A stretch of DNA of 64,000 nt, from assembly GCA_004369045.1 (NCBI GenBank), contig ML213515.1:2583-66582 (forward strand), written 5' to 3'. This DNA comes from Heliocybe sulcata. Lineage: Eukaryota; Basidiomycota; Agaricomycetes; Gloeophyllales; Gloeophyllaceae. Both the position numbers and the translations under genes were made by a program. Shown here one piece after another: positions 1-10,622 of the stretch (its first letter is position 1; every line of letters begins with the position of its first letter). Under the pieces are notes generated by a model, which saw only the letters and a list, made by a program, of their open reading frames with translations, did no database searches and had not been told where the DNA came from.

Positions 1-420
1 GTTTGTGCTACCTTCTCGGCTTTCCTCACCTCGTCCTCGTTCGCCACTATCCTTATAGGCTGCGTAGAATGCATCCGCCCCCTCCCCTCCCCCGCGCATA
101 GTGGCGCGCTCGGCGCGCAATTTCCGCATCCTTGCCATTGACAGGGGCTTCATCGGGATTGAGCGGCAGATCCAGTCATTCTGAGCGCGAGGAATAGTCG
201 ACAGTAGGATAGAGAGTAGACTAAGAGTGAATACTCTAGTATTAAACAAAAGTGTAGCACTAGTGGCCTCCTGCGCTGCAGAGGTCGAAAGAAACCAGCG
301 TCGTATCCGGCTTCCGTCCAGGCTGCCGCTCAGCTAGACGTTGGGAGTTGGCCTCGTTCGGCTGCGCTGTCTCAATGGGCCCACTCCCGGCACTCCGGAG
401 ACATGAGAGTCTTATCCTCT

Positions 421-549
421 AGATCTGCTGATTCAATCTCTTACTGAAAACTTAATCGGTGGCACTGTTGACATCAAGGGGCACTAGATCTACTGATTCG
501 ATCTTCTACTGGAACATAATTGGTAGCACTGTTGACATCAGGGGGCACT
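421..549. repeat. Imperfect tandem repeat, two copies, period about 65 bp
   Basis: Two neighbouring blocks start with AGATCT(G/A)CTGATTC and end with GGCACTGTTGACATCA or the close variant AGCACTGTTGACATCA, followed by GGGGCACT. The first begins at 421 and the second at about 486, so the period is close to 65 bases. They differ by scattered substitutions, which points to an old duplication. The block lies about 0.5 kb upstream of the P450 start; whether it has any regulatory role is not visible. Confidence 0.8.
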
Positions 550-765
550 GCCGGCATCAGTGCCAATTTTGCTGTGGTTCTAGGACAGTGCCAGTGCCCT
601 GCGGTGCTGATGCTGGCACGCAGTGCTGGATTGCTAGCATGTGATCGCGTCCGGCACTTGCCAGCACTCACCGTCATCAATGCGCATCGAGGATCACCGA
701 TGCCAGCCTCATTGTGTTCGCCAGCACTGCCCAGCACTGGCCGGCATGCGTCAGCACAGGGCTAA
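540..765. repeat. Cluster of CCAGCACT / AGTGCTGG motifs
   Basis: Within about 220 bases the 6-8 base words CAGCACT, CCAGCACT and their reverse complement AGTGCTGG recur many times, together with related TGCCAGTGCC and TGCTGGCAC words. Examples are near 607-630, 660-670 and 720-760. The mixture of both orientations makes the segment able to fold on itself. It lies between the 65-bp repeat and the P450 gene. It could be a degenerate simple repeat or a dense set of protein-binding sites; the sequence alone does not decide. Confidence 0.6.
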
Positions 766-1067
766 GGCACAGAACGAGCTATATCTGTCCAGTGTTACCC
801 GTCATAGATATGACAGTAAGAGAAACTCTTTACGTAATAGCCGGTGCAATGTAAGCGCTATTACTAATAGTGGGCAGCTTATCCCGTGCGAACAATAATA
901 TTAAATTCGTAGTCCTTCTCGGTTGGACGTTCCTCCGGTGTTGACTATCTCCCTCTCGTGCTGCTAAGCCCGGACGTTCCGCTGCGATGGCGTTAGTTCC
1001 GCTGCAGCTATGGGGCTCCTCGTATATATACCCGCTGCACTCGCGGACAGTCTCCTAGCATTCAGCG

Positions 1068-3244
1068 ATGTCTTTCCTCAATATTCTACTGTCTGCTTTA
1101 ACGGCTGGGCTCGTTCTGGTTCTATGGCGCACACTGCCAACACTGCTGAGACCATTGTTCTCTCTGAAGAACATCCCGGGACCTCCGAACCCCAGCTGGT
1201 TCTACGGGAATATGCGAGAGCTGCAAAAAGCTAATTCAGGGGAGCAGGTTGAACGTTGGGCAGATGAGTATGGACACGTCTTGAAGTTTAAGTTCCCGTT
1301 CAGCGTAAGTTCTATGTTGATGCTGTATATTATGCTTGACACTTACGATTCCAATCAGGCCGACCGCCTGGTTATGTTGGACACGAAAGCGATCCACCAC
1401 GTCCTATCCCACTCGTACGATTATCCGAAGCCTGAGCAGGCACACCGCAATATCAGCAGGATTTTCGGGTATGGCCTCCTTGTAGTCGAAGGTACCGTAT
1501 TTTACCTTATACCTCTTCTTTGACTGACATAAGCAGGCGAGGAGCATAAACTTCAGAGGAGGGTTATGGTGTGTATGACAATAAAGCTTGCCGAGTATTG
1601 CGTGTTCAAGCTGGTTTCCAGAACCCCGCATTTGGTCCGATTCATCTGCGCGAAATGAGTGGTATCTTCTTCGACAAAGCGATCCAAGTGAGTCTACCTC
1701 ACCGCTTCTACGTACTCGTCTCTGACCATGCCCTTTTACAGCTTCGCGACATCTGGCTGTCCCAGATCCCCGCCTCTGGCGAGCCTGCGAAGGTGGATGC
1801 GTTATCTTGGCTGAGCAGGATGACCCTGGATGTCATCGGATTAGCTGGTATGCCCTTGCCCATGTTGCGTATTACCAGCTAGCTCATCCGTCTTCTTCTG
1901 AAGGATTTGGATATAACTTCGAAGCGCTCAGCCCTGACCAGAAGCCAAATGAGCTCAGCCAAGCCTTCGCAACTATATTCAATGGGGGAGCGCGCAACGG
2001 CGGTATAAGGCAGACACTCGCATTTGCGACTGGCTTTAGCTGGCTTGTGGTGGGTTCTCATCCGTTTACCGTCGCCCCTCCTACAAATTCATGCTAAACT
2101 GCGTTTTATGAAGCCTTCCGCTCGGTTGAAACAGATCAACGAGGCTCGCAGCACGACAGACCGCATCGGCATGGAACTCCTTGAGGAGAAGAAGAGGGCC
2201 GTGCGCGAATCGATGAGTGCCGATGAGAAGGTGGAGAAGAAAGCATTCCAGGGCCGCGACCTCCTGAGCCTGCTCGTAAAGGCGAATATGGCGGAAGATA
2301 TCCCCGAGAATCAGCGATTAACGGATGCGCAAGTTTTAGCCCGTATGTAAACATTCCATACTTGCATGCATTTTGGCTGATGAGCGACAGAGGTACCGAC
2401 GTTCATGATTGCGGGTCACGAGACAAGCAGGTGCGTCCTTGTCCTTTCAGCGCTTCTCATGATCACTCGCCGACCGTCTCTTTCAGCACTGGGGTCACCT
2501 GGTGCCTCTACGCCCTCTCCACCAACCCATCAGCCCAGTCCAAACTCCGATCAGAGCTCCTCTCAGTCCCCACCGACACTCCCAGTATGGACGAGCTCAA
2601 CGCCCTCCCGTACCTCGACGCCGTCGTACGCGAGATGCTGCGCGTCCACTCGCCAGTCCCCAGCACCGTCCGAGTCGCAGGGCGAGATGACATCATCCCG
2701 CTCAATAGGGCCTTTGTGGACACGAAAGGGCGGGAGCAGACTACGGTGACGGTCTCGAAGGGCGATATTATCGATATACCCATCGTGCCCATTAATCGAT
2801 CCAAGGAGATCTGGGGCGAGGACGCGCACGAGTTCAAGTAAGCTGTTTGGTGGATCGCAGGGAGGACTTTGACTGAAGTCGACTTTGCATGCAGGCCAGA
2901 GCGCTGGATAGACCACAAGATTCCTGAAGCGGCGATGTCCGTTCCGGGAATCTGGGGCCACCTCCTCTCCTTCCTCGGCGGTCCGCGTGCCTGCATTGGA
3001 TACCGTTTCGCCCTGGTCGAGTACGTCATGTCACCACTCCCTTATCCTCACTCCTCTCTAACTTATAAACCACTGCAGGATGAAAGCGATCATATTCACT
3101 CTCATCAGAGCGTTTGAGATCGAGCTCGCGGTGCCAAAGGAGGAGATTGGGAAGAAATCGATGCTTGTAACAAGGCCGTTGTTGTTGAGTGAACCTGAGA
3201 AGAAGAACCAGCTTCCACTGCTTATTAGGCCGGTGAAGCAATGA
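1068..3244 (+). CDS. Cytochrome P450 monooxygenase
   Basis: A membrane-anchored heme-thiolate monooxygenase, expected on the endoplasmic reticulum and fed electrons by P450 reductase. The start at 1068 opens with a hydrophobic anchor ([19 protein letters not shown]) followed by the proline hinge IPGPPNPSW. Exons are separated by introns of about 50-75 bases. The I-helix reads [10 protein letters not shown] across the intron near 2431-2486, the K-helix ExxR is EMLR near 2632, RPERW lies near 2895, and the heme loop [10 protein letters not shown] near 2974 holds the cysteine ligand. The reading ends in RPVKQ at 3244. All core motifs are present and I see no break, so the gene looks functional. 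The subfamily and substrate cannot be told. No partner biosynthetic genes are adjacent. Confidence 0.92.
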
Positions 3245-4029
3245 TTGGTTTTGGGACGTGTGACCTGCCTTGGCCTGAACTTGGGTTATGTTATAGGATT
3301 GTAGATTCCTTGTTCGCCTCAGTATGATTTTGCGGCTACAGACTCTTGTGGTTACAATGTATACTACTAATACATCTACTTTCATGATCAGCTACAGAAC
3401 GATCTGCGCATCGAGATCAAGGAAGGAGGGCAATAATAGTAACCAGAATTTTGGGATATATAGCATAGGCAATAACAATTGCTCCTGAGATATCCGAGCG
3501 ATGGGGAAGGTTGGGTCGTCGCTGGACGGAGCCCATTTTACGGTGTTTGTGTCCACTTCCGTTAGTATCGAGCATCAAGATTTTCGGACTGCATATGACG
3601 CTCACGACCTTTGTGAGGGCACGCGGACGAAGGGAAACACATGGATGATGGACTTGCGATGATGCGTCGCCTGCTCAGATCCTTCGGGCAAGTCCATCTC
3701 CCATGTAAGATCTAGGTACGAGGTCCCGGCGAAGATATCAGGCTGCCCAGACAAACATTCATCCTCGGCAGTCACATCATGGAATATGGCTTGGTGTTGA
3801 ACTAGAGGTCCTCGTCTTTGCCGCTGGTTAACCCGGAAGCCATCAGCAGACCGCTGGTAGGCGGTATGCCTATACTTTTCAAGTGCGACCAGTTTTCTGT
3901 TTTCAGGCCATACTTCCTACTAGGAGTTGCTTGGATGGCCTAGGAAGCGGATCCGTCGCCGGTATTGATGTCCGGACTCTGCCAAACATGAGACGGCGAA
4001 AGGAGTAAGTGAGTCAAAGGGTTCCGTAC
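3245..4029. other. Intergenic, no gene seen
   Basis: This stretch follows the P450 stop and precedes the 3' end of the kinase fragment on the other strand. The open frames here are short and carry no recognisable motif. It probably contains the 3' untranslated ends of the two converging transcripts. Confidence 0.5.
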
Positions 4030-4482
4030 TCATGATCGCGTACGGTATTCTTTCAAAAATTCCTTCATAGACAGCCGCATTCCTGGATAATGACGCCAAC
4101 AGCTTGTCGTCCATACCCACAGAGCATCTGACATCTTGCGGCTTCCTTGGACGGGTCGTTTAGGACGTTCCCCTCGTATGATTGCAAGCAAAGCGGCTCC
4201 GTCGGTCCTGAAGTCAGAAAAGGGGGCCAATCCGCTAGAGACCTGACCATATCCAAAGCATAATTAACTTCCAGGTTAGACCCAGAAGGATAGCGTTACC
4301 TCTAGACAGAGCATCCCGAATGCAAAGACATCCGATTGCCGAGTCCTGACTGAGTGTTCTAGGCCAAAGGTTCTCGGATCGTGAAGTTCAGGAGCCATCC
4401 ACCTCGCAGATCCTGATCCAGTGCTGCTGTGAGACATATCAAACGAGTGAGCCAAACCGAGATCGGCGATGCAGGGCTGAAA
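4030..4482 (-). pseudogene. Protein kinase C-lobe fragment (TKL-like), probably truncated
   Basis: Reading on the minus strand, an exon holds PCIADLGLAHSF (the activation-loop DFG region, here DLG), then ARWMAPEL (the APE motif) and SDVFAFGMLCLE (the F-helix aspartate region). A GT-AG intron of about 70 bases (starting GTAACG) follows, and the next exon gives GERPKRP, then DALWVWTTSCW and PGMRLSMKEFL, which are the typical end of basidiomycete tyrosine-kinase-like domains, closing with a stop at 4030. These parts join in frame. Upstream, from about 4480 to 5050, where the N-lobe and the HRD catalytic loop should lie, I can find only scraps in shifting frames. It is therefore probably a decayed kinase gene; a multi-intron gene that I failed to trace is the alternative. 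Confidence 0.6.
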
Positions 4483-5391
4483 GTCTGCCAGCTAGCTGCT
4501 ATCATGAGGAAGCGCAGGGTTCGGATCTTCCGCAGCTTAGCGCCGACTTGCTCAAATGCGACTTGCTATATTCATGAATCTGAATAGTGAGTGTGGATTT
4601 TTCGTCTTATACTGGGTAATCGCCTAGTACTGGTGTCGATGGAGCCCAAGTCAGGAGTGCCGTTCCGTCTGAACGGGTCCTCCAAACCTGCGTTACGGCT
4701 CACTCGCAAGAGTCCTTGGTATCCCGGCGGACGCAAGGATCTGAGCTTTCTTAGCGAACGGTGCAAACGAAAGCTTGCGAGCGTCGGGTTCACACGGGAG
4801 GCCCGGAATGCTTCTCCCATGAACGATTTTCGCCTGAGATTACTTGGCATGTACGTCAAAATGGCTGCCATCGTCAGCATGCTCCAAGAATACAGATTGA
4901 CATTGTGGACCGATTAGATGTAACGAAGTAGACTGACGGTAAACGTTAAACACCAAGATAGCTTCGTTGTACGAACAGTCGGTACGTACGTAGCCGCGGA
5001 TCCAATCAACTTGGTGCAATTTTCCCTCTCGGCAGTAGCTCACAAGGCCCACTGGCGTTGAAGGCGTCTACAGAGGAGACCGTCCGCAGATGAGATGTGG
5101 CCCGTGGCGGATACGCGAGACGTGACATCACGTGTTCTTCGCGTTTTTTGTCGGGTCACTCTGCTTGAGCTTGAGCAGTGACACCCTTACGGTACCATCC
5201 ATCCCCCTATGGCTGATATCACCCGATCAAATGGATTGGCCAGCCTTCAACCTACCCAGGGAGGAAAACATATCGATACAAGGATTCCTAGTATACACTC
5301 AAGTTCTCTGTCCATGCGACTCTTACAATATCCCGACCCTCCTCCATAATTTCTACACTCCATTCCCCTCCCCTGGTATCTCGGCATCCCC
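4483..5391. other. Region expected to hold the kinase N-lobe; no intact coding seen
   Basis: The minus-strand frames here contain short stretches vaguely like a kinase N-lobe, but no glycine loop, no VAxK lysine and no HRD motif could be assembled. The remainder before 5392 is the 3' side of the flavoprotein gene. I see no RNA gene or repeat. Confidence 0.4.
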
Positions 5392-7800
5392 TCAGGCCCC
5401 GATCCTCGCCTTTGCACCCTCCGTCGAAATATCAACGCTCAACAAGTCCTACTCCCACCCGATCAGCCTCCTCCACCCGCCAATGCCCAAAAGCCAACAC
5501 TCACCTTCCCCGCCCTGACCTCCTCCGGACTAGGCATCAACCCCACCCTCATCAACTCACTCGCCTTGCTCACAACCGGGTCCGCCTGCATGCTCGCCAC
5601 AGCGACAATCTTGCGCCCCTTCACATAGTACGCCACGAACTGCACCGTCACCGCCCAGTCAGCACATGCTTATCTCAACCGAAGAACGCGATAGCGCACC
5701 TTCATCTCCCCTGGGTCTCCTTGCATAATCACGTCCTCAAACTCCGCGCCCACGCCGACGTAGCGGAGCTGCTGGCCCTCTACCGCGCACACCTCAGCCA
5801 CATCCTTAATCACAAAGCAACGAAACGAAACGCACGAGCACTCCAAAACACCGGAATCTTCACAAACGGCTGCTCACTCCCCGCAATCGTCTTGCCCACC
5901 GCACGTCCCTGATTGCCCGCCACCTATCCACCAAATCACATCAGCAACCACCCCTCTCACCTCACAAGGCCGGACAGAACGCCAAAAAGAGCCCAAAGCA
6001 CTCACATTCCAATGCTCAATCCTCCTGAGCTCTCCGGTCCCCTGCTGCGGCCACATCGCAATATCCCCAATTGCATAAACATCCTTCACACCCTTCACCC
6101 TCAGATACTCATCCACAATCACCGCACCGCCCTTCTCCATATTCTCCCCGGTCGACAGCGTCTTCGCGTCCCCGCCCACCTACCCGTGCACGCCAAATCA
6201 GACTCACAAAGCAGACAATAACAAGGCGAGATGGAACGCACCCTGAACCCAACCGACTGCGGCGCCTTCAGGTACTCCGTAGCAGGCGCGACGCCCACGC
6301 CCATGACCACCACGTCCGCCGGGATCGTCTGTCCCTTCACCACCACACCTCCAACGCTCCCCGAGTCCGAAGACGCAGGGACGAGCTTATCCACAGAAGC
6401 CTGCATATGGAAAGTCACCCCCTGCGACTTGTGGAACTGTCAAGCCACCGCGTCAGAACGTTTTGCGAAAAAGGTAGTGGACGGAACAAGCATCCACCTT
6501 CATCAACCCCGCGCCGACCTCCTTGCCGAGCACGCTCTGGAACGGTACCTCCTCCATCCCAATCACGTCAATACTTGCCATCTTCCGCTTGCTGACCGCC
6601 ACCACCAACTCCATACTGATGAAGGAGCTTCCGATCACGACCAGGCGTTTGCCTTCTTGGCAGGCTGCGAGGACACCATCAGCACTGGGCAAGGAGGAGC
6701 AGGAGACAGAGCCAAGAGTGTACTCGACGCTCACCCTTATCGATCCCCACTGCATCCTGCACCCCTCTCAACGTAAACACATTCTTCAAATCCGCGCCCT
6801 CCACGGGCAACTTCCTTGGAGTCCCTCCAGACGCGAGCACGAGCGTGTCGTACTCAACCTTCTCGCCCGTGTTGAGCGTTAGCGACTTTTTGCTGGTGTC
6901 TACCGAGGTGACTTCCTGGGCGGACTCAGAGCTGGGACAAAACGAGCGGACTGAGAACTTACGGTTCCAGTTCGCATGCTCAAGCCGTATTTGATCTTGA
7001 GGTCGGCAGGCGAGCGCCATTCGAGCTTTGAAGCGTCGGTGATGAGCGCTTTGCTCAGCTTCGTCCTGGACAGGTGATAGGCATGAGTATATGCGCGTGG
7101 TATGAAAGGCGGGGAACGTACCTGTCAATGGGCGCATAGACCTCCTTCGAGATCATCGTGATCGGGCCTTTGTATCCGTGCTACCCCAGCCTCATAAGTT
7201 CACGCATATACGCACAATCTCCACTCCACTTACCTCGCGCAAGCTCTCCACGGCATGGAACCCACCGCTCCCACCTCCCACAATAACCACGCCATTCTTC
7301 GCCGTCCCCCCGACGGTGCCTTCAAAGCCAGATGCGAGGAGCTTGGGCGGGCGGGACTTGGCCTCGGAGGTGGTGCGCGAGGGGTCGGCGGTGACAAAGA
7401 TCTTGCCGTCGGAGATGTGGGTGTTGAAGGAGTGGATGGCGTCTGGGGCGGGGGCGTCTTCGATGTCGCCGGTGCAGACGTTGAAGCAGGCTGGGGAGTA
7501 TAATTCAGATCATTATCATGTTAAAATTTGTCAATTCGTACCTCCGTGCCAGGGACAGACGACGCGTCCATCGGCGGTGAGAACGCCCTTTGCGAGGGGC
7601 GCGCCGTAGTGGGTGCAGAATGCGGAGGTGGCGAAGACCTTGTCGCCGAGCTTGGACAAGAGTACCTTGCCGCTCTCAAACTCGACTTCCTTCCTGCATA
7701 CAGTATTGATATCAGTCCGTCATCCAACTGAGTAATAAACGCACATCTGGCCATCCTGAAGCTCAGACTGGTCGAGCACGGCGATGGTTTTGAGCGACAT
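5392..7800 (-). CDS. Rieske-type apoptosis-inducing-factor-like NAD(P)H oxidoreductase (AIFM3-like)
   Basis: A Rieske [2Fe-2S] domain fused to a pyridine-nucleotide-disulfide oxidoreductase. The start at 7800 gives [19 protein letters not shown]. After an intron the Rieske ligands appear as CTHYG and CPWHG near 7560-7620. The FAD-binding glycine loop [17 protein letters not shown] lies near 7255-7300, the second Rossmann segment [15 protein letters not shown] near 6590-6650, and the FAD motif [11 protein letters not shown] near 6055-6090. The last two exons read [16 protein letters not shown] and then, after an intron, [18 protein letters not shown] with the stop at 5392. Family knowledge predicts NAD(P)H-dependent electron transfer, often mitochondrial or membrane-linked. 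About eight or more small introns split the gene. All cofactor motifs are intact. Confidence 0.9.
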
Positions 7801-8213
7801 ATTCCTGATATTTCTGAGTGGTGTGGGCGACAGGTGAGTGTGAAGGCGGGCGAGGCGGAGGAAGGCTGAACGCATTAGCTTTCGAGCGCGACTGGCAAGG
7901 TTATGAGGAGACGCGACTGGCCATTGACGTCATAGCTGACTGCCCAATCACCCTGCGATATTTACGTCCGCTGACGTCCTCGATCGACTCGCTATCTGCC
8001 ACATGTGATTGGCTACAAGGAGATGTAGCAGAGTCAAGTCCAGCCAATATGATGGTGGCCTATTGAGATCTATCAAACGCTGCTTGTATATTTATGTATT
8101 ATACTGAGCGACACAAATTTGAAATCTCAGCCAAATCTATTCGCTGACGCCTGTACACCTCCGAGTGAAGGTATTCCAAGAACATACAGCGAAGAGACAG
8201 GACGAGATCCCCC
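7801..8213. other. Intergenic between the flavoprotein promoter and U2 snRNA
   Basis: This holds the upstream region of the flavoprotein gene, with several copies of TGACGT/ACGTCA-like words near 7927 and 7973 (possible bZIP sites, not proven). No coding frame is supported. Confidence 0.4.
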
Positions 8214-8395
8214 AACGACACAAGCCAGTAGTGCAGTGGCAGGGTCATCGCGCACCCGAGTTGCAAGCAGAGCTCGAGGACAAGGGCGGCAAAAATTAGA
8301 TAACCAAGAATGAGGGCGGTGCCCTCATAATAGTGGTTAAACTATTAAGAACAGATACTACACTTGATCTAAGCCAAAAGGCCAGAGTGGTGGGG
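8214..8395 (-). ncRNA. U2 spliceosomal RNA
   Basis: The minus strand carries the hallmark U2 core GGCCTTTTGGCTTAGATCAA followed by GTGTAGTATCTGTTCTT, which includes the GTAGTA branch-point recognition sequence. Downstream are a stem-loop IIa (AATAGT paired with ACTATT), a perfect IIb hairpin (GAGGGC-ACC-GCCCTC), the Sm site AATTTTTG near 8290, and a terminal stem-loop with GCCACTGCACTACTGGC matching the loop that binds the U2B'' protein. The length of about 180 bases fits the family. The exact 5' and 3' ends are inferred to within about 10 bases. It base-pairs with intron branch sites during splicing, which suits the intron-rich genes around it. Confidence 0.93.
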
Positions 8396-8417
8396 ATTCC
8401 AAGAGGAGGGACCTGGC

Positions 8418-8424
8418 TTTTATA
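8418..8424 (-). promoter_or_regulatory. TATA box of the U2 snRNA gene
   Basis: TATAAAA on the minus strand lies about 23-30 bases upstream of the inferred U2 5' end, the spacing expected for RNA polymerase II start sites in fungi. Confidence 0.65.
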
Positions 8425-9073
8425 TGAGGGCAGGCGCGCACGGACCAGGCAGTCGGCGCGACTTTGTGGCCTGGGAGCGTTCGTCGGGAGGAGATGGAAT
8501 GGTGGCGCGGTCATCCATTTCGTGGCGTCTTCGCTGCAGCCTGCAGGCCTCATGTTCTTCGCTTCCTCATCCACACGGAAGCTTCACCCCTCGTTCGCTA
8601 TGATGGCCATGAATCAAGTTACTTGCTCGGATCTTCCATCGCCGCGTCGTTGTTTCTCCTTCTGGACGCCCAGTTGTGGCTTTGAGCTTCAAGTCGTCGG
8701 AGATGCCGAGGTTTTGCAGCGACAGGACAGAGCGGGCAGAGCCCATGCTCTGAGCTCACCACTCTCTGCTCTGGCTGACATATTCTATTCTGCATCTTGA
8801 GCGTACCGTTCAACTTCGGTGTTAACATTCCGGTGTTAAAACGCTGATGTCCAGGTCCGCGCTGATATATGATATCTCATGTTGCCACATTTTCTTTTCA
8901 CTCTTGCTTCTACATCATGTGTGTTCACTTGTTCATCGCAGTCATCCCTTGTGTGCCCGAATCCAGTGGCTTTTCGACGTGGCGGCGGTGGTCTCTGCAC
9001 TGCCCTACCCTTCGGCTTGTTCTATACTTGCGGTCTTTCCGCCCGAACTCATTGCGTGGCGCCGCTTGCAGGG
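8425..9073. other. Intergenic, no gene seen
   Basis: The stretch lies upstream of both the U2 gene and the small Cys-rich gene, which point away from each other. The open frames are short and unmotivated. Confidence 0.4.
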
Positions 9074-9081
9074 TATATAAA
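9074..9081 (+). promoter_or_regulatory. TATA box of the eight-cysteine gene
   Basis: TATATAAA lies about 90 bases upstream of the proposed start codon at 9168, in a stretch with no other TATA-like element and followed by a pyrimidine-rich leader. Confidence 0.55.
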
Positions 9082-9167
9082 CGACATCTTCTTATCCCTC
9101 ACAGACCTATCACCCAATCCAATCTCGGACCCCGCGCTCCTGAACCTCAAAGACCAATACTTCTACT

Positions 9168-9565
9168 ATGGCAAGTTAACGCACCCCATGCCGTGAGGTG
9201 CCGTCCTGCTGACTACCATAATATCCAAATCTAGGACTCCTCGCCAACGCACCTCGACTCTCATCCCGAAAATGACGAGGAGGAGGAGTGCTGCTGTTGT
9301 TGTTGTTGCTGCCACACGACATGCTGTGGCGTTCCCGACGTACGCCCTCCCTCTCAGTCCTCGAAATTCGCTGCACTAATACTCCTGCAACCCGCCACTT
9401 CTTGGACGCCCCACTTACTGTCTCCTCCCAACATGCGGATCTGCGTCGCGGCGCCTACCTACGCACTCCCACCAGTGCCTCGGCGAAACCCTGTGCAACT
9501 GCTTCTGGGGCATCGTGCAAAGCCTGGCCTGCCTTGCGGACTGTGGCGATATGGGCGACTTCTAG
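9168..9565 (+). CDS. Small cysteine-rich protein with eight consecutive cysteines
   Basis: I propose three exons. Exon 1 is the ATG alone (9168-9170). Intron 1 (9171-9234) starts GCAAGT and ends CTAG, a GC-AG intron. Exon 2 (9235-9339) gives an acidic segment ending NDEEEE, then eight cysteines in a row, HTTCCGVPD. Intron 2 (9340-9475) starts GTACGC and ends CCAG. Exon 3 (9476-9565) gives CLGETLCNCFWGIVQSLACL then ADCGDMGDF and a stop. All phases agree and yield 65 residues with about sixteen cysteines. The amphipathic FWGIVQSLACL piece may sit on a membrane. It resembles the cysteine-rich tail-anchored (CYSTM-like) idea only in composition; the function is unknown. The second intron is the least certain join. 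Confidence 0.5.
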
Positions 9566-10310
9566 TGTTGACCTCTTTGTCAGGACCAGGCAACTCCTTG
9601 GGCCTGTTTAATATCATGGCAGCGAACCCACTCCTCTATACGTCGGATTTCTCGGGCTTCTTTCTTTGGACCTATGACCTGTCGTCCGAGCGTCTCTCGT
9701 CTGAATCCTCTCTGCTATCTGTGCCATCCTTCGACCTCTATGTATCCTTTGTTTCTCAGACTCCGTCTTACATCTGGGGCTATTTATTAGCTTGTCCACT
9801 CTGTGTCGTCCTTCTCGCTGCTTCGCTCTTCGACGGCTGTCAGTCTTTTACTCCACATACTCCGTTTCTTCAATGGGAATCCTACCCAACAATAGTCTCC
9901 TAAGCTTCAGACGCTGTTCCCAAGATATCATGGTCTCAGGACGGTACGGCTGTCTTTGAGAATTCAGATCCTTGCACAATACAGTAGTGAGTATGAATAC
10001 CCAAGAGCCGAAGTATCTGGGCGAGGTACGCGAGCGAAGAACCCCGCCCACCACAATGTCTAGGAGAGGCACACCACGACGCGGTCGTCTACAAACGCTG
10101 AGGAGACGCTCCCGGGCCATGACCCGCTGGGCTCGAGAATCGAGATGTGGGCACCAGACAAGTCTTCACAAAGTGCTGCGGCGCGCGTCCACCGATTTGC
10201 TGCAGTAGCATGTAAAATCTAGGATCTGCTCCCGATAAATGACGTTCTCCTGAATCCGCTTGGCTAGCATCGCAACCCCACAAATCAAGTTCTAGCCCGT
10301 CTATGTTGTA
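9566..10310. other. Intergenic, no gene seen
   Basis: One long open frame runs through this stretch on the plus strand but its composition and lack of motifs look like chance. I see no RNA gene or repeat. Confidence 0.4.
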
Positions 10311-10622
10311 ATGGTCTTTCTTTCTTTCTTACATCTGCACGTCCTCATCCATTTATTCCAGCCACCACCACCATGGCCGCCTTCCTCAGCCTTCCGCCCC
10401 TCCCACAACCTTCGCCACCACCGCCCTCGCCTCGATCTTCAACACCTTCATAGGCGAAAACGGGACCTGCGCGTGCATGTCGCCCACGGGCTGCCCGAGG
10501 GCGGGACGTGCAGCAACTACTGCGGGAACAACAACACAGTCGCCTGTGGCGCATGCTCTGCCTCATCGTATATGGGGTGCATCCTTAACACAGACGAGAC
10601 GTGCTTTACCATCAACGAGTGA
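10311..10622 (+). pseudogene. Small Cys-rich protein gene, apparently frame-broken
   Basis: The 3' part reads GGTCSNYCGNNNTVACGAC then SASSYMGCILNTDETC and FTINE before the stop at 10622, a convincing cysteine-rich protein end. Just upstream a different frame reads TFATTALASIFNTFIG and ENGTCACMSPTGCP, which looks like its natural continuation (spaced cysteines in the same style). The frames meet near 10495 without a GT-AG intron between them. The possible ATG at 10373 (MAAFLSL) is in the third frame. Either the gene has one or two frameshifts, or the assembly has an error, or only the single open frame from 10311 is used. The family is not recognised by me. Confidence 0.4.
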
